Positions 46,419 through 57,220 of a DNA stretch of 64,000 nucleotides are shown one piece after another. The stretch covers positions 1-64,000 of the forward strand of contig JALMLS010000598.1 of NCBI GenBank assembly GCA_038496445.1, written 5' to 3'. The stretch's first letter is position 1; the number at the start of each line of letters is the position of its first letter. The stretch comes from Trichosphaerium sp. ATCC 40318 (lineage: Eukaryota; Discosea; Flabellinia; Trichosidae). The notes below the pieces were generated by a model that saw only the letters and a list, made by a program, of their open reading frames with translations, made no database searches and was not told the origin of the DNA. Position numbers and translations under genes: made by a program.

Positions 46419-47528
46419 ATGAATATAATACAACTGCCCATCGAACTTCACTACTATTTGATGGATATGGGTCAAGAAATCTACGAAAAATGGCCTTTAC
46501 TATCCAGAGCTACTGCATCAACAACTAGATTTGATGAGAACCTTAAAAAGCATGGCAAGTGGGTAAAACGTAAAAAGGGTCGGTTAATAGGCGTCCAAAG
46601 GTTCAATCATGGTAGTAGAGAAGGAGAATACATCGAATGGAACAGAAGAGGACAGATAAGAAAACAATGTTTTTACAAAAACAACAAAAAAGAAGGGAGA
46701 TACAAACAATGGAATAAAAAAGGTCAGCGCCATAGTTTTTGCATTTATAAAGATGGTAAGAAGGAGGGCGACTATAAACAATGGAGAAATGGCGTACTAC
46801 TGTTTGTTAAAACATACAATTATGATAAGATTCAAAGAATAACATTTTATTACAAAAACGGTCAGATTTGGCATCAAACACACTTCAAGAATGGTTTACG
46901 TCATGGTACTTATAGCATGTGGCACAGTAATGGTTGCTCGATTGCAGAATGTAACTACCATGAAGGTAAGATAGAAGGAAAATACAAGAGAATGTACAAC
47001 AATGGAAAAAGGTATGTTGCAGTTTATAAACATGGATTAAAACATGGAAAGTATAAGGCCTGGTATAGACATGGAAAAAAGAAGTATGAATACAACTATA
47101 AACACGGCATGAAAGATGGAGAGTGTAAAAAGTGGAGAGCAAATGGATATATATACATGTGGGCTGTGTTTCGGAAAGGCAAACTACATGGAGAATTTAA
47201 TCTTTATCATGGACATAGTTATGCTACACATGTACAGTGCTACTACAAAGATGGTAACCGCGATGGCCCTTACAAAAGGCGTGATATAAAAGGTCGATTG
47301 CTATGTGAAGGTATAATGAAGGAAGGAAAGCGTGAAGGAAGATGGAAGACTTGGTATCATGAAGACAAAATTCGTAAGACTGATTGCTTCTATGTTTCAG
47401 GACAGTTACATGGTACTTGCTTGAAATATGTGAGTGGTAAATTAATAGAAGAGCTTGTCTACAGCCGTGGGGAAATTATCAAAAGAATAGATGTCAAAAA
47501 TCCGCCTTCACCGTTTGATACCTTTTAA
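46419..47528 (+). CDS. YwqK/MORN-like repeat protein with F-box-like N-terminus (intact, intronless)
   Basis: One uninterrupted frame of 369 codons from ATG 46419. The N-terminus (MNIIQLPIELHYYLMDMGQE...) has the LP-x-EL-x-x-x-L pattern of an F-box-like helix. About twelve repeats of 23-24 residues then fill the protein; typical cores are GEYIEWNRRGQ, GRYKQWNKKGQ, GTYSMWHSNGC, GKYKAWYRHGK, GECKKWRANGY and GRWKTWYHEDK, with a preceding aromatic strand and a (K/H)-x-G turn. This matches the YwqK-type repeat, related in form to MORN repeats, found in bacteria, protists and large DNA viruses of amoebae. Function in eukaryotes is not established; bacterial YwqK is the immunity partner of a toxin. 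An AATAAA lies just after the stop. Three relics of the same family occur elsewhere in the window, so this is the surviving member of a local dispersed family. Confidence 0.85.
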   Translation: MNIIQLPIELHYYLMDMGQEIYEKWPLLSRATASTTRFDENLKKHGKWVKRKKGRLIGVQRFNHGSREGEYIEWNRRGQIRKQCFYKNNKKEGRYKQWNKKGQRHSFCIYKDGKKEGDYKQWRNGVLLFVKTYNYDKIQRITFYYKNGQIWHQTHFKNGLRHGTYSMWHSNGCSIAECNYHEGKIEGKYKRMYNNGKRYVAVYKHGLKHGKYKAWYRHGKKKYEYNYKHGMKDGECKKWRANGYIYMWAVFRKGKLHGEFNLYHGHSYATHVQCYYKDGNRDGPYKRRDIKGRLLCEGIMKEGKREGRWKTWYHEDKIRKTDCFYVSGQLHGTCLKYVSGKLIEELVYSRGEIIKRIDVKNPPSPFDTF

Positions 47529-47537
47529 CAACTTTGC

Positions 47538-47543
47538 AATAAA
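47538..47543 (+). terminator. Polyadenylation signal AATAAA
   Basis: AATAAA ten bases after the TAA of the YwqK-like gene, followed by an A-rich run. The position fits a 3'-processing signal, though the sequence is AT-rich enough for chance. Confidence 0.4.
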
Positions 47544-47710
47544 TAAAAAAATTAGTTAATGAACCAACAATGCTTCGTCCATTACTACTGACAACTGTCA
47601 CAACCAACAAACGTCACACTGACCATATGTCTAAAAAAAAAAGGTTAAATATTTTGAGTTAAAAGTGCTACAAGTTAACAGTCACGTTCTGTTGTGTAAT
47701 TTTCTTATTC

Positions 47711-48098
47711 TTATTCTTTTTTTTCTTTCTGCGTTTTTGGTTGCAAGCGACAGATTACAAAGTGTGGGTTTGTTGTAACAAATTTACGTAAATTTTCAAT
47801 GCCTAAATCAATCAATGTTCCTTTGGACGATCCAACTAGTAATGCTTTACCATCACAAGGCAACATGGCATCTTTACAATTCTATCCTCAACTTTCAATC
47901 AATTCAATCATTATCCATCTTACTTGACTGATTGAGCTTCTTATAGTCAATCACAAGAGAGCACAGTGCAATTGACAGATGCAGCAAAATAATCACGATT
48001 GTAAAAGGTGAAACGAGAGTGGTATCCAAACTTGCGTGCCTTCCAAGTGGTCTATTGAAACTGACATTGAAAATTGTGTTATCGCAAAAGTAAGTCAT
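47711..48098 (-). CDS. Small single-pass membrane protein (two exons)
   Basis: Exon 1 from ATG 48098 reads MTYFCDNTIFNVSFNRPLG, then a membrane helix (FTIVIILLHLSIALCSLVI) and YKKLNQSS. A 53-nt intron (GTAAGA...AAG, about 47927-47875) joins in frame to exon 2, NAMLPCDGKALLVGSSKGTL..., ending KTQKEKKE before TAA at 47711-47713. About 110 residues. The hydrophilic C-terminal half contains a short WD40/propeller-like strand pattern (GKALLVGSSKGTLIDLG), too short to name. No family recognised. The splice join is inferred from frame and consensus only. Confidence 0.5.
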
Positions 48099-48783
48099 AC
48101 TATGAAGAACATTGTACTCTTAGGGTTCTGGAATTCCAGACCTTTTATTCTGGTCAACGTTACTGAATTCTGGTAGAAGCTTGGGCGAGTAATACTCCAG
48201 CTGCTCAATAGTTTGGATTTCGACTAATGCAATAGAAACAGTTTTCGCTTTGCTGGCGTTAAAATCAACTCTGGTGCCACTGAGGCGCTAAGACATAACG
48301 AAGACGAGCAGCTGCAGCTCTATTGGAGCTTTTCAGTATAACTACAACGAACGACGCGAAAATAGGCTAGCGGACCCTTTTCTTTGATGAAACGTGAGTT
48401 TGTCATCTTTCTCTTTGTTTAATGCAATAAAATAGGATAGTCTTCGTACTGGCAAAGCCAGTTTTCTAAAAGAGAGTCAGGTTTTGTTTTAACACAAAGT
48501 AAAGCCACTGGATCTTTTTGTTAGGTTATTTTTACATCACGTGGCACCAAGCGATTTTTACATGATGGTTAAATGCTTAGTGAAATTTATGTTATGTACT
48601 TTGTATTTGGCGAACTGCACAAGTCAAATAATCAGTTGTCCACTTGTTGAAATAGTAACCTAACTTAATCACTCGAAAAAGTGTAACAAACCCAACTTAC
48701 TTGTGATCGCTACGATGAAGCAATAAAAAAAAACAAGGCAATTTGTGATATGAGTTTAAATACATTTGTACATATTTGTTATT
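48099..48783. other. Intergenic region
   Basis: About 690 bp between two minus-strand genes. It contains a 14-bp perfect palindrome TCTGGAATTCCAGA at 48127-48140 and two nearby ATTCTGG copies. No gene seen. Confidence 0.45.
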
Positions 48784-50461
48784 TTACATTCTTACATTAT
48801 ATAACATTGTTTGGTGATGCATGGCATCATTCCTATAGAATGGAGCTGTATTATACATAATCTCGTCAACTGATCTTGCATCAGTCGCACAAGAAGCAAC
48901 ACCATATGAAGGTGATGTTTGACCATTTGAAGAAGGATAAAAAGCTTGTGCTGTTGCGCTCAGGCTCTTTGACGGACTTTTAGAAAAGTTGTTACCGCCG
49001 CTTGGCCTTTTTCCTTCTCCTCCATAAAAATTGTTTGTTTGGCTTTTAGGAGGCGTCCAAACGCCGTAGGTGGAGTAAGGCTTATGTACAATTGTCTTAG
49101 CTTTTGTTTTCATAGGAGCAGACTTCTTAGACGCGCTTGTAGCGAAAGGCTTCTGGTATAGCGTGTGTATGTGGTGTTTGTGCTCTCCACTGGTGTATTT
49201 AACGCTTACACATCCAGGGTCAATCCATAGTACAAAATTGTCTTCGCCCTGTTGATATAAACGTAAGTACATGTCTTTGGTTGAAGAAAGAAGAAAAAAA
49301 CTTTACTAAGCGGTTTTTTTTGTAAAACTATTTTTTCTGTTGTTGTGACAAAAGGAATTTAATAGTAAACGCTTTGTAACTATAATAAATATAGTATTCT
49401 ACGCGTTATAACTACTGATAACAAATTATTTTTGTCACAAAGCCAGAAAAACTTCCAAACAAAAACAAAAAAAAAAAAACCGTTTCGCGATTTATACGCA
49501 TACGGGCACTTTCAAAAAGTTATAAAATAGTGTAACGTATGTTTTAGCGTTAACTAAAGAAAAGTATCTTTTTTTGGGATACAATCGCAGTAAAATAATT
49601 TTTGGCTTTCTGATATTCTGGTTGTGTAGTAATACGTGTTATTTTTGTGCGTAAAACGTGTAGAGTTTTTTTTTAACTGGTGCAGTTTATAAGGAGAAAA
49701 ATAATGATGATAGCGTAATACCTTTTTTTTTAATTTTAGAAGCTATCCGAAAAAAACAGTTCAAAAGGAGTTTTAAGGGTTTTAATAGCTTTTTTTGATA
49801 TAAGCGTTAGTGGACGTACCAGTTTATGAGTGAGGCCGTTAGGTATACGTGCTTGTTCAGCTGCATCGCGCAAAACTTTATCAATCTTGTCGCCGTTGTA
49901 CATGATTGATCTAGATAGATTATTAATGATCGTTTATTTGATAGAAAACGATTTTTAAACAGTTTTTTTGTGTTGATTGAAAAAAACAAAAAGAGTGAAC
50001 TGACGGAGTAAAAAAGTTGCTTGTTTTGAGTTTAGTTAGTGAAATAGCTGTATTAAAAAGGTTTCGGGGTAATCCAACTCAATGCTTTTAAAAAGCTAAA
50101 AGTTTGAAAATTCCTTTTCTGCGAGAGTAAATACGGCTGTGGATTTAGGGTCGTTTATGTTTTAATAGTAAATTTAAGCGAAATAGGTGAATAGTTCAAC
50201 ACAAAAAAGTGATCATTATGTAAACAGAATTCATGGTACGAACCTGTAACCGTTGCCTTTAGAAGGGTTCATAGGGTACCAGTGGCCCTCAAATCTGTTG
50301 GTAAGTATCTTTAGTAAGAATGCCCGTAATTCTTTCTGCTCTCGCTCAGATACATCCTCTCTTAGCCGTTTACTCAAGTAATTGAGCGCTGCGTCGAGTT
50401 CATGATACATAGGAGATGTACTGGTCAAAGGAGAAGTGCTGTTCGTTGTTTGGGGTGGCAT
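48784..50461 (-). CDS. BTG/Tob (APRO) family anti-proliferative protein
   Basis: Three coding exons with unusually long introns for this window (about 316 and 550 nt). Exon 1 (50461-50234) gives MPPQTTNSTS, helix MYHELDAALNYLSKRL and the family box A motif NRFEGHWYPMNPSKGNGYR (compare KYEGHWYP..P.KG.G.R in BTG/Tob). Exon 2 (about 49905-49820) gives SIMYNGDKIDKVLRDAA, equivalent to the strand and helix leading to box B. Exon 3 begins GEDNFVLWIDPGCVSVKY, the box B LWIDPxEVS motif, followed by a disordered tail rich in Ser, Gly and Lys, ending YNVRM at 48784. BTG/Tob proteins bind the CAF1/CCR4-NOT deadenylase through these boxes and restrain growth by promoting mRNA deadenylation. The long tail is Tob-like in position but has no PAM2 motif that I can see. 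Confidence 0.9.
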
Positions 50462-50696
50462 TTTTAGTTTATTTAGATGAAAGCGGTGTTGTATTGCTTC
50501 AGTGAGTTTTGAATTTTTGATAAAAATTTCACTAAAAATTCACGCGAACAGAAACTCGCTTACCAACGAAAATAAGATAGCATTCTCTGAAGGGCACGTA
50601 GAATATTACAGGCTTTAATAAACTCCTAACAACTGCGCATTGAAGCGTTGTCACTAATGTCGCCATCAGATTCACAATTGCGCGCTTTACTTCACG

Positions 50697-50734
50697 GTTC
50701 GTTTATGAAACGAACTCGCAGTTTTTTTGCGAGT
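50697..50734. other. Tandem overlapping hairpins
   Basis: GTTCGTTT/AAACGAAC with a 3-base loop (50697-50715) overlaps ACTCGCA/TGCGAGT with a 7-base T-rich loop (50714-50734). Both stems are perfect. They could fold as a two-stem RNA or alternate as mutually exclusive stems because they share two bases. No known RNA family recognised. Confidence 0.55.
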
Positions 50735-50824
50735 AATCAAAAAAAAACTCCTCAAACGTCCTTACGTTGATTGGCGCGTAGTGGAGTGATTTAATGAAAA
50801 AAGTTTTTTTGTAATGTGACAAAA

Positions 50825-50858
50825 ACTCCTCGAGTGTTCGAGTTTACCGCTGAGGAGT
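50825..50858. other. Nested hairpin
   Basis: Outer arms ACTCCTC/GAGGAGT enclose a smaller CTCGA/TCGAG stem that competes for part of the left arm. Lies about 90 bp after the tandem hairpins and 380 bp before Rlp24. Confidence 0.45.
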
Positions 50859-51240
50859 CTTGTAATGAGGACTTTGTGGACTCGTGCGGGCGAAATCGAA
50901 AGCTGATGGTGTCAGTAGGCAGCACATTCGCCATTTGATCTTCCACAGGCTTTCAGTACCAGAAATCGCACTTTGTTTTGAGCCATACAAATTGCTACAA
51001 CGTTAATACTTAGCCTGCTGCATGTTGCAACTCATGTCGCGTGAATTTGCTGCAGTTATTAGGTAAAATGACGATTGTGCGTCATTCAGCCGTAGTCTTC
51101 AATAGATCAGCAAAAAATGAACAAAATGAGTAACTATCAACCTGCTGCTTCAAGTAAAGAGGTTTTTTGAATTTGTTTTGCGGGAAAGTCTTTTTGGTTC
51201 TCGTGTTCGTTTTACAACTACAGCATAACCACATAACAGA

Positions 51241-52217
51241 ATGCGTATTGAATATTGCTGGTATTGTGGTAAACCTGTCTACCCTGGACATGGTATTGTA
51301 TTTGTGCGAAATGATTGCCAAGTACGTTGCCCTTTGTTTACTTGTAGTTGCGGTGTTAATACATTGCAATTTCTCAATTTTTTTGCTTCACTAGATTTTC
51401 TCACAAACGTTTTTGCGCTGTAGTTACCCCATTCGTCATATAAGCTTAATGTAACTCTTTTGTAGGTAATTCGCTTTTGTGCCTCACGTTGCCGTAAATT
51501 CTACCACCAAAAGTCTGACCCACTCAAAAAACGATGGACCAAGGCATACAGAGCAAAAATGGGAAAAGACATGATAAAAGTACGCTTGTTACATCTATAA
51601 AATCGTCTAAACGCGCCCAGGACGAGTCACAATTATTTGCCAAGCGCCGTAATAGGCCTATGAAATATAACAGAAATACAATGCGCAGAACGGTTAGGAT
51701 CATGAAGAAGGTACGCCAAATTATAAACAGCCCACCATGGAATTTACCACAATGCCTACAAACCCTTTACGAACGGCAATAAATGACATACGAATTTTTC
51801 AAAAGTTTTTAACCTTCGCGAGCGCCCTCTAACGTTACTTGTAGGTCAAAGAAATCGAACACGCAAGGAAAATTGAGCATATTAATAGAACGTACGCTTC
51901 AGAAGCTCCTAAAACTCTCCTAAAACATTACTCACGCATTAAAATAGCATTGTTGAGATTGGTAAGAAGAACGAAACAGAATACAAAGGCAAACAAAGAG
52001 AACTTGGCCAAGCACACTCCATTATTGGAAAAAATGCAATCAACAGAGAATCTCTTCCAAAGGTTGGTACCACACGCCAGAAAAGACCAGACGTACGTTT
52101 TATTAGTTACATACAATGTACTGTGTTCGTTTTATTAACGCTTTGCTCTAGAAAATGCTTATCGACACGGAAAAACCTACACGCAACAACAAGATGCGTA
52201 TTCTCAACTCAAAGTAG
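51241..52217 (+). CDS. RLP24: Rlp24-type ribosome biogenesis factor (eL24-like)
   Basis: ATG at 51241 begins [20 protein letters not shown], near-identical in pattern to Rlp24 (MRIE.C.FCS.P.YPGHG..FVRNDCK). The zinc ribbon uses C6, C9 and the CASRC pair in exon 2 ([17 protein letters not shown]). [29 protein letters not shown] and [11 protein letters not shown] follow, all in the Rlp24 order. Five exons with GTACGT/GTACGC donors. The length beyond eL24 and the long helical basic tail ([10 protein letters not shown]..., [14 protein letters not shown]) support Rlp24 rather than ribosomal eL24. Rlp24 occupies the eL24 site on pre-60S particles and is exchanged by the AAA-ATPase Drg1/Afg2. The last exon frame is ambiguous: donor choice near 52093 gives either a stop at 52215-52217 or one at about 52311. 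Confidence 0.88.
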
Positions 52218-52453
52218 TAACTGTATGTACAATAAACAACACCACAATTTTACAAACTGTACTGAGTGGCCTAGAAAGGGAGAGCAGTACAGCTCTTTCT
52301 TTTTGGGGTGACTATATTCGTTGTACCTCTGAATGGCAGATAATAGCACGCGAGCTAGTTGCTGTGTTGTTGGCTGTGTTTTTAAATAACTGTGTTTGAT
52401 TTGGCTTGTTTTGAATATTTGTATTATTTTGGTCAAAACTGTTACCATTAACA

Positions 52454-53333
52454 ATGGCCGCTACTACACGGACACCAGATGGTACACTGGAGGTTCTGTG
52501 GGGTAAAGATCGCTTCACTGATGAGCAAATAAAAACCGCTTCAGTAATGCGCGGTGACGCAGTTAACGAACAAGACGTTGCTAGTGGTAAAAAGAAAACG
52601 AAAGATAGGCAAAAAAAGAAGAAAACTAAGTCTAAGATACCTCGGTTATATCCTTGGGTTACAGGGAAAGGCCACAGACAAACACACGATGCTGAAGACG
52701 AAAAACACTGGGCAACACTTCTAACTTACATTGAAAACTTCACAGAAGCCGCAGAGGTACACCAGCAATAAAAAATACATTATTGGTATTTATTACTTTT
52801 GGTGTAAAAAACCCACCAAAGAACGAATTTGAGGGATCAAGGGCATTAAACTAGAATTTTAGGAGCTAAAAGAATTACAATATGAACAAGCTGTAGCTGA
52901 TTCATTTGAAGCTTGGCATGAAGCAACGCCAGACGATGAATTTCAGTTTGGCGATGGTGCAGGCGAGCAGATGGACCCATTTCTACCAAAACTGGTACAG
53001 CAAAAACAAAATCAAAAAAAAAAAAACGTTACAGCCACTCAACAACAATTTGCGCCCAAAACAAGGTTTTTCCAAAGCATTAATTATTTAACCGGGTCAC
53101 GCGATTCAGAAAGATATTTTTTTTTGTCTTTGTTTTTCTTCCTTATTCGCTTACATTACACCTTTCTATTACGTTCATCATCCAAAACAATCATTAATTT
53201 TGTGCGTCACACAGTTTCAATGCTACCAGGGTCCTCTCGAACTACAACAGTTCACGTCTTTTCTATTTTTTTGTTGAAATTTTTTTCAGTTTTTTTTTTT
53301 CTTTTTTCATCGCAACATCAACAACGCACGTGA
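52454..53333 (+). CDS. Unrecognised Lys-rich protein, 3' end uncertain
   Basis: ATG at 52454 opens MAATTRTPDGTLEVLWGKDR; a very Lys-rich block (KKKTKDRQKKKKTKSK) follows and then an acidic/aromatic helical part. An intron at about 52756-52861 joins to ELKELQYEQAVADSFEAWHE and DEFQFGDGAGEQMDPFLPKL. After that the sequence becomes Lys/Gln-rich and then hydrophobic and T-rich (53090-53330), where coding quality falls; a further intron is likely. A second short basic ORF starts at 53333 (MKKKKKQKPRKRSK) and may be its true last exon. The basic block suggests nuclear or nucleolar location (inference). No family recognised. Confidence 0.5.
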
Positions 53334-53692
53334 TGAAGAAAAAGAAAAAGCAAAAGCCTCGTAAGAGATCAAAAACTCTACCTGATGAAACATCTCTAAA
53401 GCGAGATAAGAATCGTCATAAGCTACTTCATCAACATCTACAGTATTCATCGAGGTGTAATGCTATTATTTATAAACGTGCATGTGTTTTTTTCATTATA
53501 GAACCCTGAAAAAAGCTTTGTTCTGATTTTCACGTTTTGTTTTAAATTTCTCGATTGTAGTTTGTTTTTTTTATTTTATATTGTATACATTATGTTTTTC
53601 TTTGGTTTTCTGTGGCTGTAACGCGATTTAGATTAAAAATTATATTCCTAATTTTTATTGATTTTACTGTTTAGGATGGTTTGCCGAAGAAT
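53334..53692. other. Intergenic or unresolved exon region
   Basis: Starts with a short basic open stretch (53333-53458) that could end the preceding gene or begin the F-box/RasGEF gene; neither join keeps frame with the splice sites I can see. The rest is T-rich. Confidence 0.4.
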
Positions 53693-56173
53693 ATGTCTTA
53701 CTCACAGCTTGAGAGTAAGGTTATTGTAAAGTACGTACTAGCGCTATTATTATTTTTTTTATGACGTTGTTACTGCCTCGCCAGCGATCGTGTTCAACGA
53801 GGTTCAACGTGTTTAGTATTTTTGAGATTAAAAGTTTTTGAATTACTCAAGCTCATAGCGAGTTTAATTTATTCTAGGATACTTGATAATTTGGACTTGG
53901 ATGCGTTGTTTATTGTATCTGTTGTTTGTCCAAAATGGAAAACTATAATCGAAGAATCAGGTTTATTTAACAAATGGTAATTAATTACTCAAATACGCTA
54001 TTTTTTGATTGTTGTTTAATGTTCTGTCTGCTTAGGTATGACTACCATTACGATCAATTATTTGGAGATAATGAAAAAGAGCTTATACCTTTATGGACGG
54101 ATATTGGAGATCCAACGAAGTACTCTTATGAGTTAGAAGATGGCTGGGCCGGAAAAATATCTTTAAATCTACTTGTTACTCAAATGACGCCTCACGTTAA
54201 GATACCAGGTATGTAATGACGGTTGAATATACGCATTAATACTAGCGTAGATGAGATGGATATAGACGCTTTTATTATGAGATACAAAGTATTCACTACA
54301 ACACAGAAGGTCTTTCTTAAATTGCTTGAAAGGTATTTGTTTTTTAGCTTGTTTTTTTTGAGTAGCTCACGTTTTACCTAGGTTTGATGTACCTATACCA
54401 GACACTATGTCTGGGGATGAGAAACACCAGTATATCGTCAAATATGTTACACCAATACAAGTGCGTGTTGCTGGTATTATGAGGAGGTTGTTGTGTGATG
54501 AAACGTACGATTAATTCCTGTTTTGTTTTTTGTGTTGAATATCTTTCTGCTTTGATACCATTCTACGCCTTCCATATTTAAGATACTTGCCTTGCGGTGA
54601 TGATCGGCGTTTATTTTTATTTTTATGTGGATAAAGAAAATTGTTCACGTGTTTTTTTTTCTTGTGCGTACTGATTTTTTTTTCCAGCGCTGTTAAGAAT
54701 TTCGAGAAGGAAGTATTTGGATTCTTAAAGGTTGGGTTTTACTTAAAACGCCATAAGGCTGTGAAAAGTGTTAGCAGTATTATTCATACTGTAATCGACA
54801 GGGCGGTATGTGAAAAACACAACTCAGAAGAATTTCTGTTTTTGAAAGTGTCTTCGGCTTACTTATCTCTCGTTTTTTAGGCGAAGCTATTTTTTGAAAC
54901 ACAATTGGGTGTTACAAATGTTGAAGAAGAAAAAGATGAGACAAACACAAACCTCAAGGTAAAAAAATGGCTTGAAAGTCTTTTCTTTTGGTTACTATAA
55001 TATCAAGTTCTTGCTCTTAATTCGGCGGTTATTGACTTGGTTTCTTTAAATATAGATTGCTAGTATTGCTGATAAGACTGCTACGCCATTGATTGTTGCT
55101 GAGCAACTAACTATCATCGAATTTGGATTATACAAACACCTACATAACACAGAGTTCTTTGGACAAAGTTGGACCAAAAAGAAGAACTATCATAAAGCAC
55201 CTAATATCAGGTACGAACCTACAAGTTTGAAAAGATATTATTTCGAACGTAAATAGTCATAAACTTCAACAAGGCTCGTTTACAGCGGCGTAGTTGGACT
55301 TTATGTATTGAAAGGCGGCGACTTTATGTTTTGTTTTTCTTGTTTCTTCCTTCTTTGTTCTTGATGTTGAAGAGTCATTTTCTTGTTTAGGAAGATGATC
55401 GATCGTTTTAATTTAGTAACAAAGTGGATTGTTTGGGAGATTGTAAGTGTAAAGAAGCTAAGAATGCGTGTTAAGATGGTCATAAAGTTTATAGAAATTG
55501 GATTTGTGCGTATTGGTTTTTGTTATATACCGTGCTTACTCATTGTTTCTAGGCTCTCATGAAGCTAAATAACTTTCACACACTGATGGCACTTACAGCC
55601 GCTCTTCAAGATACAGCGTTGGGTCGACTTAAATTCACATGGGCTGCAGTGTACAGTAACCCAGGCATCAAAGAGGTTAGATCTTTGTTTATTCTTTTTG
55701 TTTTCGTTTTTGACTTGCTTTAGAAACACGATAAATTAAAAGCGTTGATGGCTGCAGATGCAGCGTATACTGTATATAGGAATCACATAAAGAAAATATC
55801 ACCACCAGCTATCCCGTATATGTACGTCCAGAACTCCAGTCCGCATTTTTCCTTTTTTTCTCTGCTGTTCGTGCCTCTTACACTTCCTTCTAGTGGTATT
55901 TATCTCCGTGATTTGGTGCTTATCGAAGAAGCTGTTGAAGAAAGGGATAAACAATTTATTTACTACAACAAGCAGCGTCGAATCTTCTACACAATTCGTG
56001 ATGCTCTTAACTTTCAATTATCAGAATTTCCTATCCAAAAAGTCGAAAAGGTTTATAACTACCTCAAAAATCTACAAAGATTTGAAGATCCTGATATGGC
56101 GCGTACATTATACAATTTAAGTCTAGCACAGGAGCCAAGGAGTGTTAAGAATGTAAAGGAATTAGTTCAGTGA
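53693..56173 (+). CDS. F-box / RasGEF (CDC25-homology) fusion protein
   Basis: ATG at 53693 gives MSYSQLESKVIVKILDNLDL and DALFIVSVVCPKWKTIIEE, a good F-box (LE-x-K-V-x-x-K-IL...VC-x-x-W). A linker follows, then a helical REM-like region (about 54240-54960), then the catalytic RasGEF domain: PLIVAEQLTIIEFGLYKHL, VTKWIVWEIV (N-K-x-S-x-W-V-x-x-E-I equivalent), LNNFHTLMALTAALQDTALGRL, TWAAVY, VYRNHIKKISPPAIPYIG then IYLRDLVLIEEA, and a last helix with FQLSEFPI. About ten short introns; near 620 residues. RasGEFs open the nucleotide site of Ras GTPases. An F-box would recruit an SCF ubiquitin ligase, coupling Ras signalling to protein turnover. The start could lie further upstream if an earlier exon exists. 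Confidence 0.88.
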
Positions 56174-57220
56174 TAACTTCTTTATCGAAGGTAAAAAAGA
56201 AAGTCAGAACCAAAAAAAAATTATCCACAAAAAGTTTTGTCAAAATAAAAATTTAAAAGCCATGTTATCATGTTAAAAGTTTGGAAAACAGAGACAATAG
56301 ACAATAGCACTGTTTTGTTATTCATTTGTCAGAGAATTCTTTGCACGTGTAATTTGAAACTAAATTGTAGGTGTTTGTTCCCACATGTTTAGCTGATTGG
56401 AAACCTTGATGGTAACAGCCCAGGGAAGTTCGTAGTTATGTCATTCAAGTAATATTCGCGAAGACCCAACTCAAGGTAAGATACTGGTGGACTAAGTACA
56501 ATCAGTACCAGATTACAGATGATTGTTTGAAACACATGAAATCACTGAAAGCTACTCATATTCAGTCCGGCACAAAGATAACAAAAGAAGCTGTAGAAGG
56601 ATTGGGTAAAGCTTGGATAACTTGGCCTGATAACTTTGAAATATCAACATTTTGTTTTAACTGCCATCGTTGACTTTGTACAGACAGATGACTACAGACG
56701 CTACCTCATGTTAGAACTCAGGAGAAAATTTTGCTTTTGTGTAGGGAAGTGGTCTTGACTGCCTTTTGGCGTAGCTGTAAGCAAAACTTCCTGATATCTG
56801 TACCACGTGACTTGACTAAAATGATACGAATCAACTGAACAATATATTTTGTTAACTTGTGTGCCAGAAAACTTATCGCATAGCTGTGTATACTTCCAAA
56901 ATCACAGCTGGTCGGTCTTCTGTTGTTGCATACACGCTAGCTGCAGATATAATAGACGGACAGCTATTCACTAAAAAAGAACCACTTCGAAATTCAAAAT
57001 TTGGCAGTACGCAACTTTAAGAGTATAAGCAGGCGCCTGATGGGGTAATAGTTTGTTAGCTGCTTATTCATGAATAAAGTTTGAGTCTTAGCTTGTTTAG
57101 GAACCTTTAATACGTTTTTTTTCTTTCCGCAGCACAGTCTAATGTACAACATACTGAGTGATGGTAGAATTGGTGCGAGAAAAGAAACATTTGCCAATGG
57201 GGCTTAGTGCATTACAATGG
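56174..57220. other. Convergent intergenic region with a possible relic
   Basis: About 1.05 kb between convergent genes. A plus-strand open stretch at 56524-56673 reads like one LRR-type unit (LKHMKSLKATHIQSGTKITK, then EAVEGLGKAW). It has no visible partner exons and may be a relic. Otherwise nothing recognised. Confidence 0.4.

Larger units (their letters stand above)
50462..51240. other. Divergent intergenic region with clustered hairpins
   Basis: 780 bp between BTG/Tob (minus) and Rlp24 (plus). It contains three strong hairpins within 160 bp (listed separately) and a T-run after the second. Otherwise no gene-like content. Confidence 0.5.

Noticed and set aside
48127-48140. 14-bp palindrome as a mobile-element end or operator
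   Set aside because: A single short palindrome with no partner or context; kept only as a note in the intergenic entry.
51241-52217. Cytosolic ribosomal protein eL24
   Set aside because: The MRIE...YPGHG start fits both, but the order of later motifs and the long tail match Rlp24.
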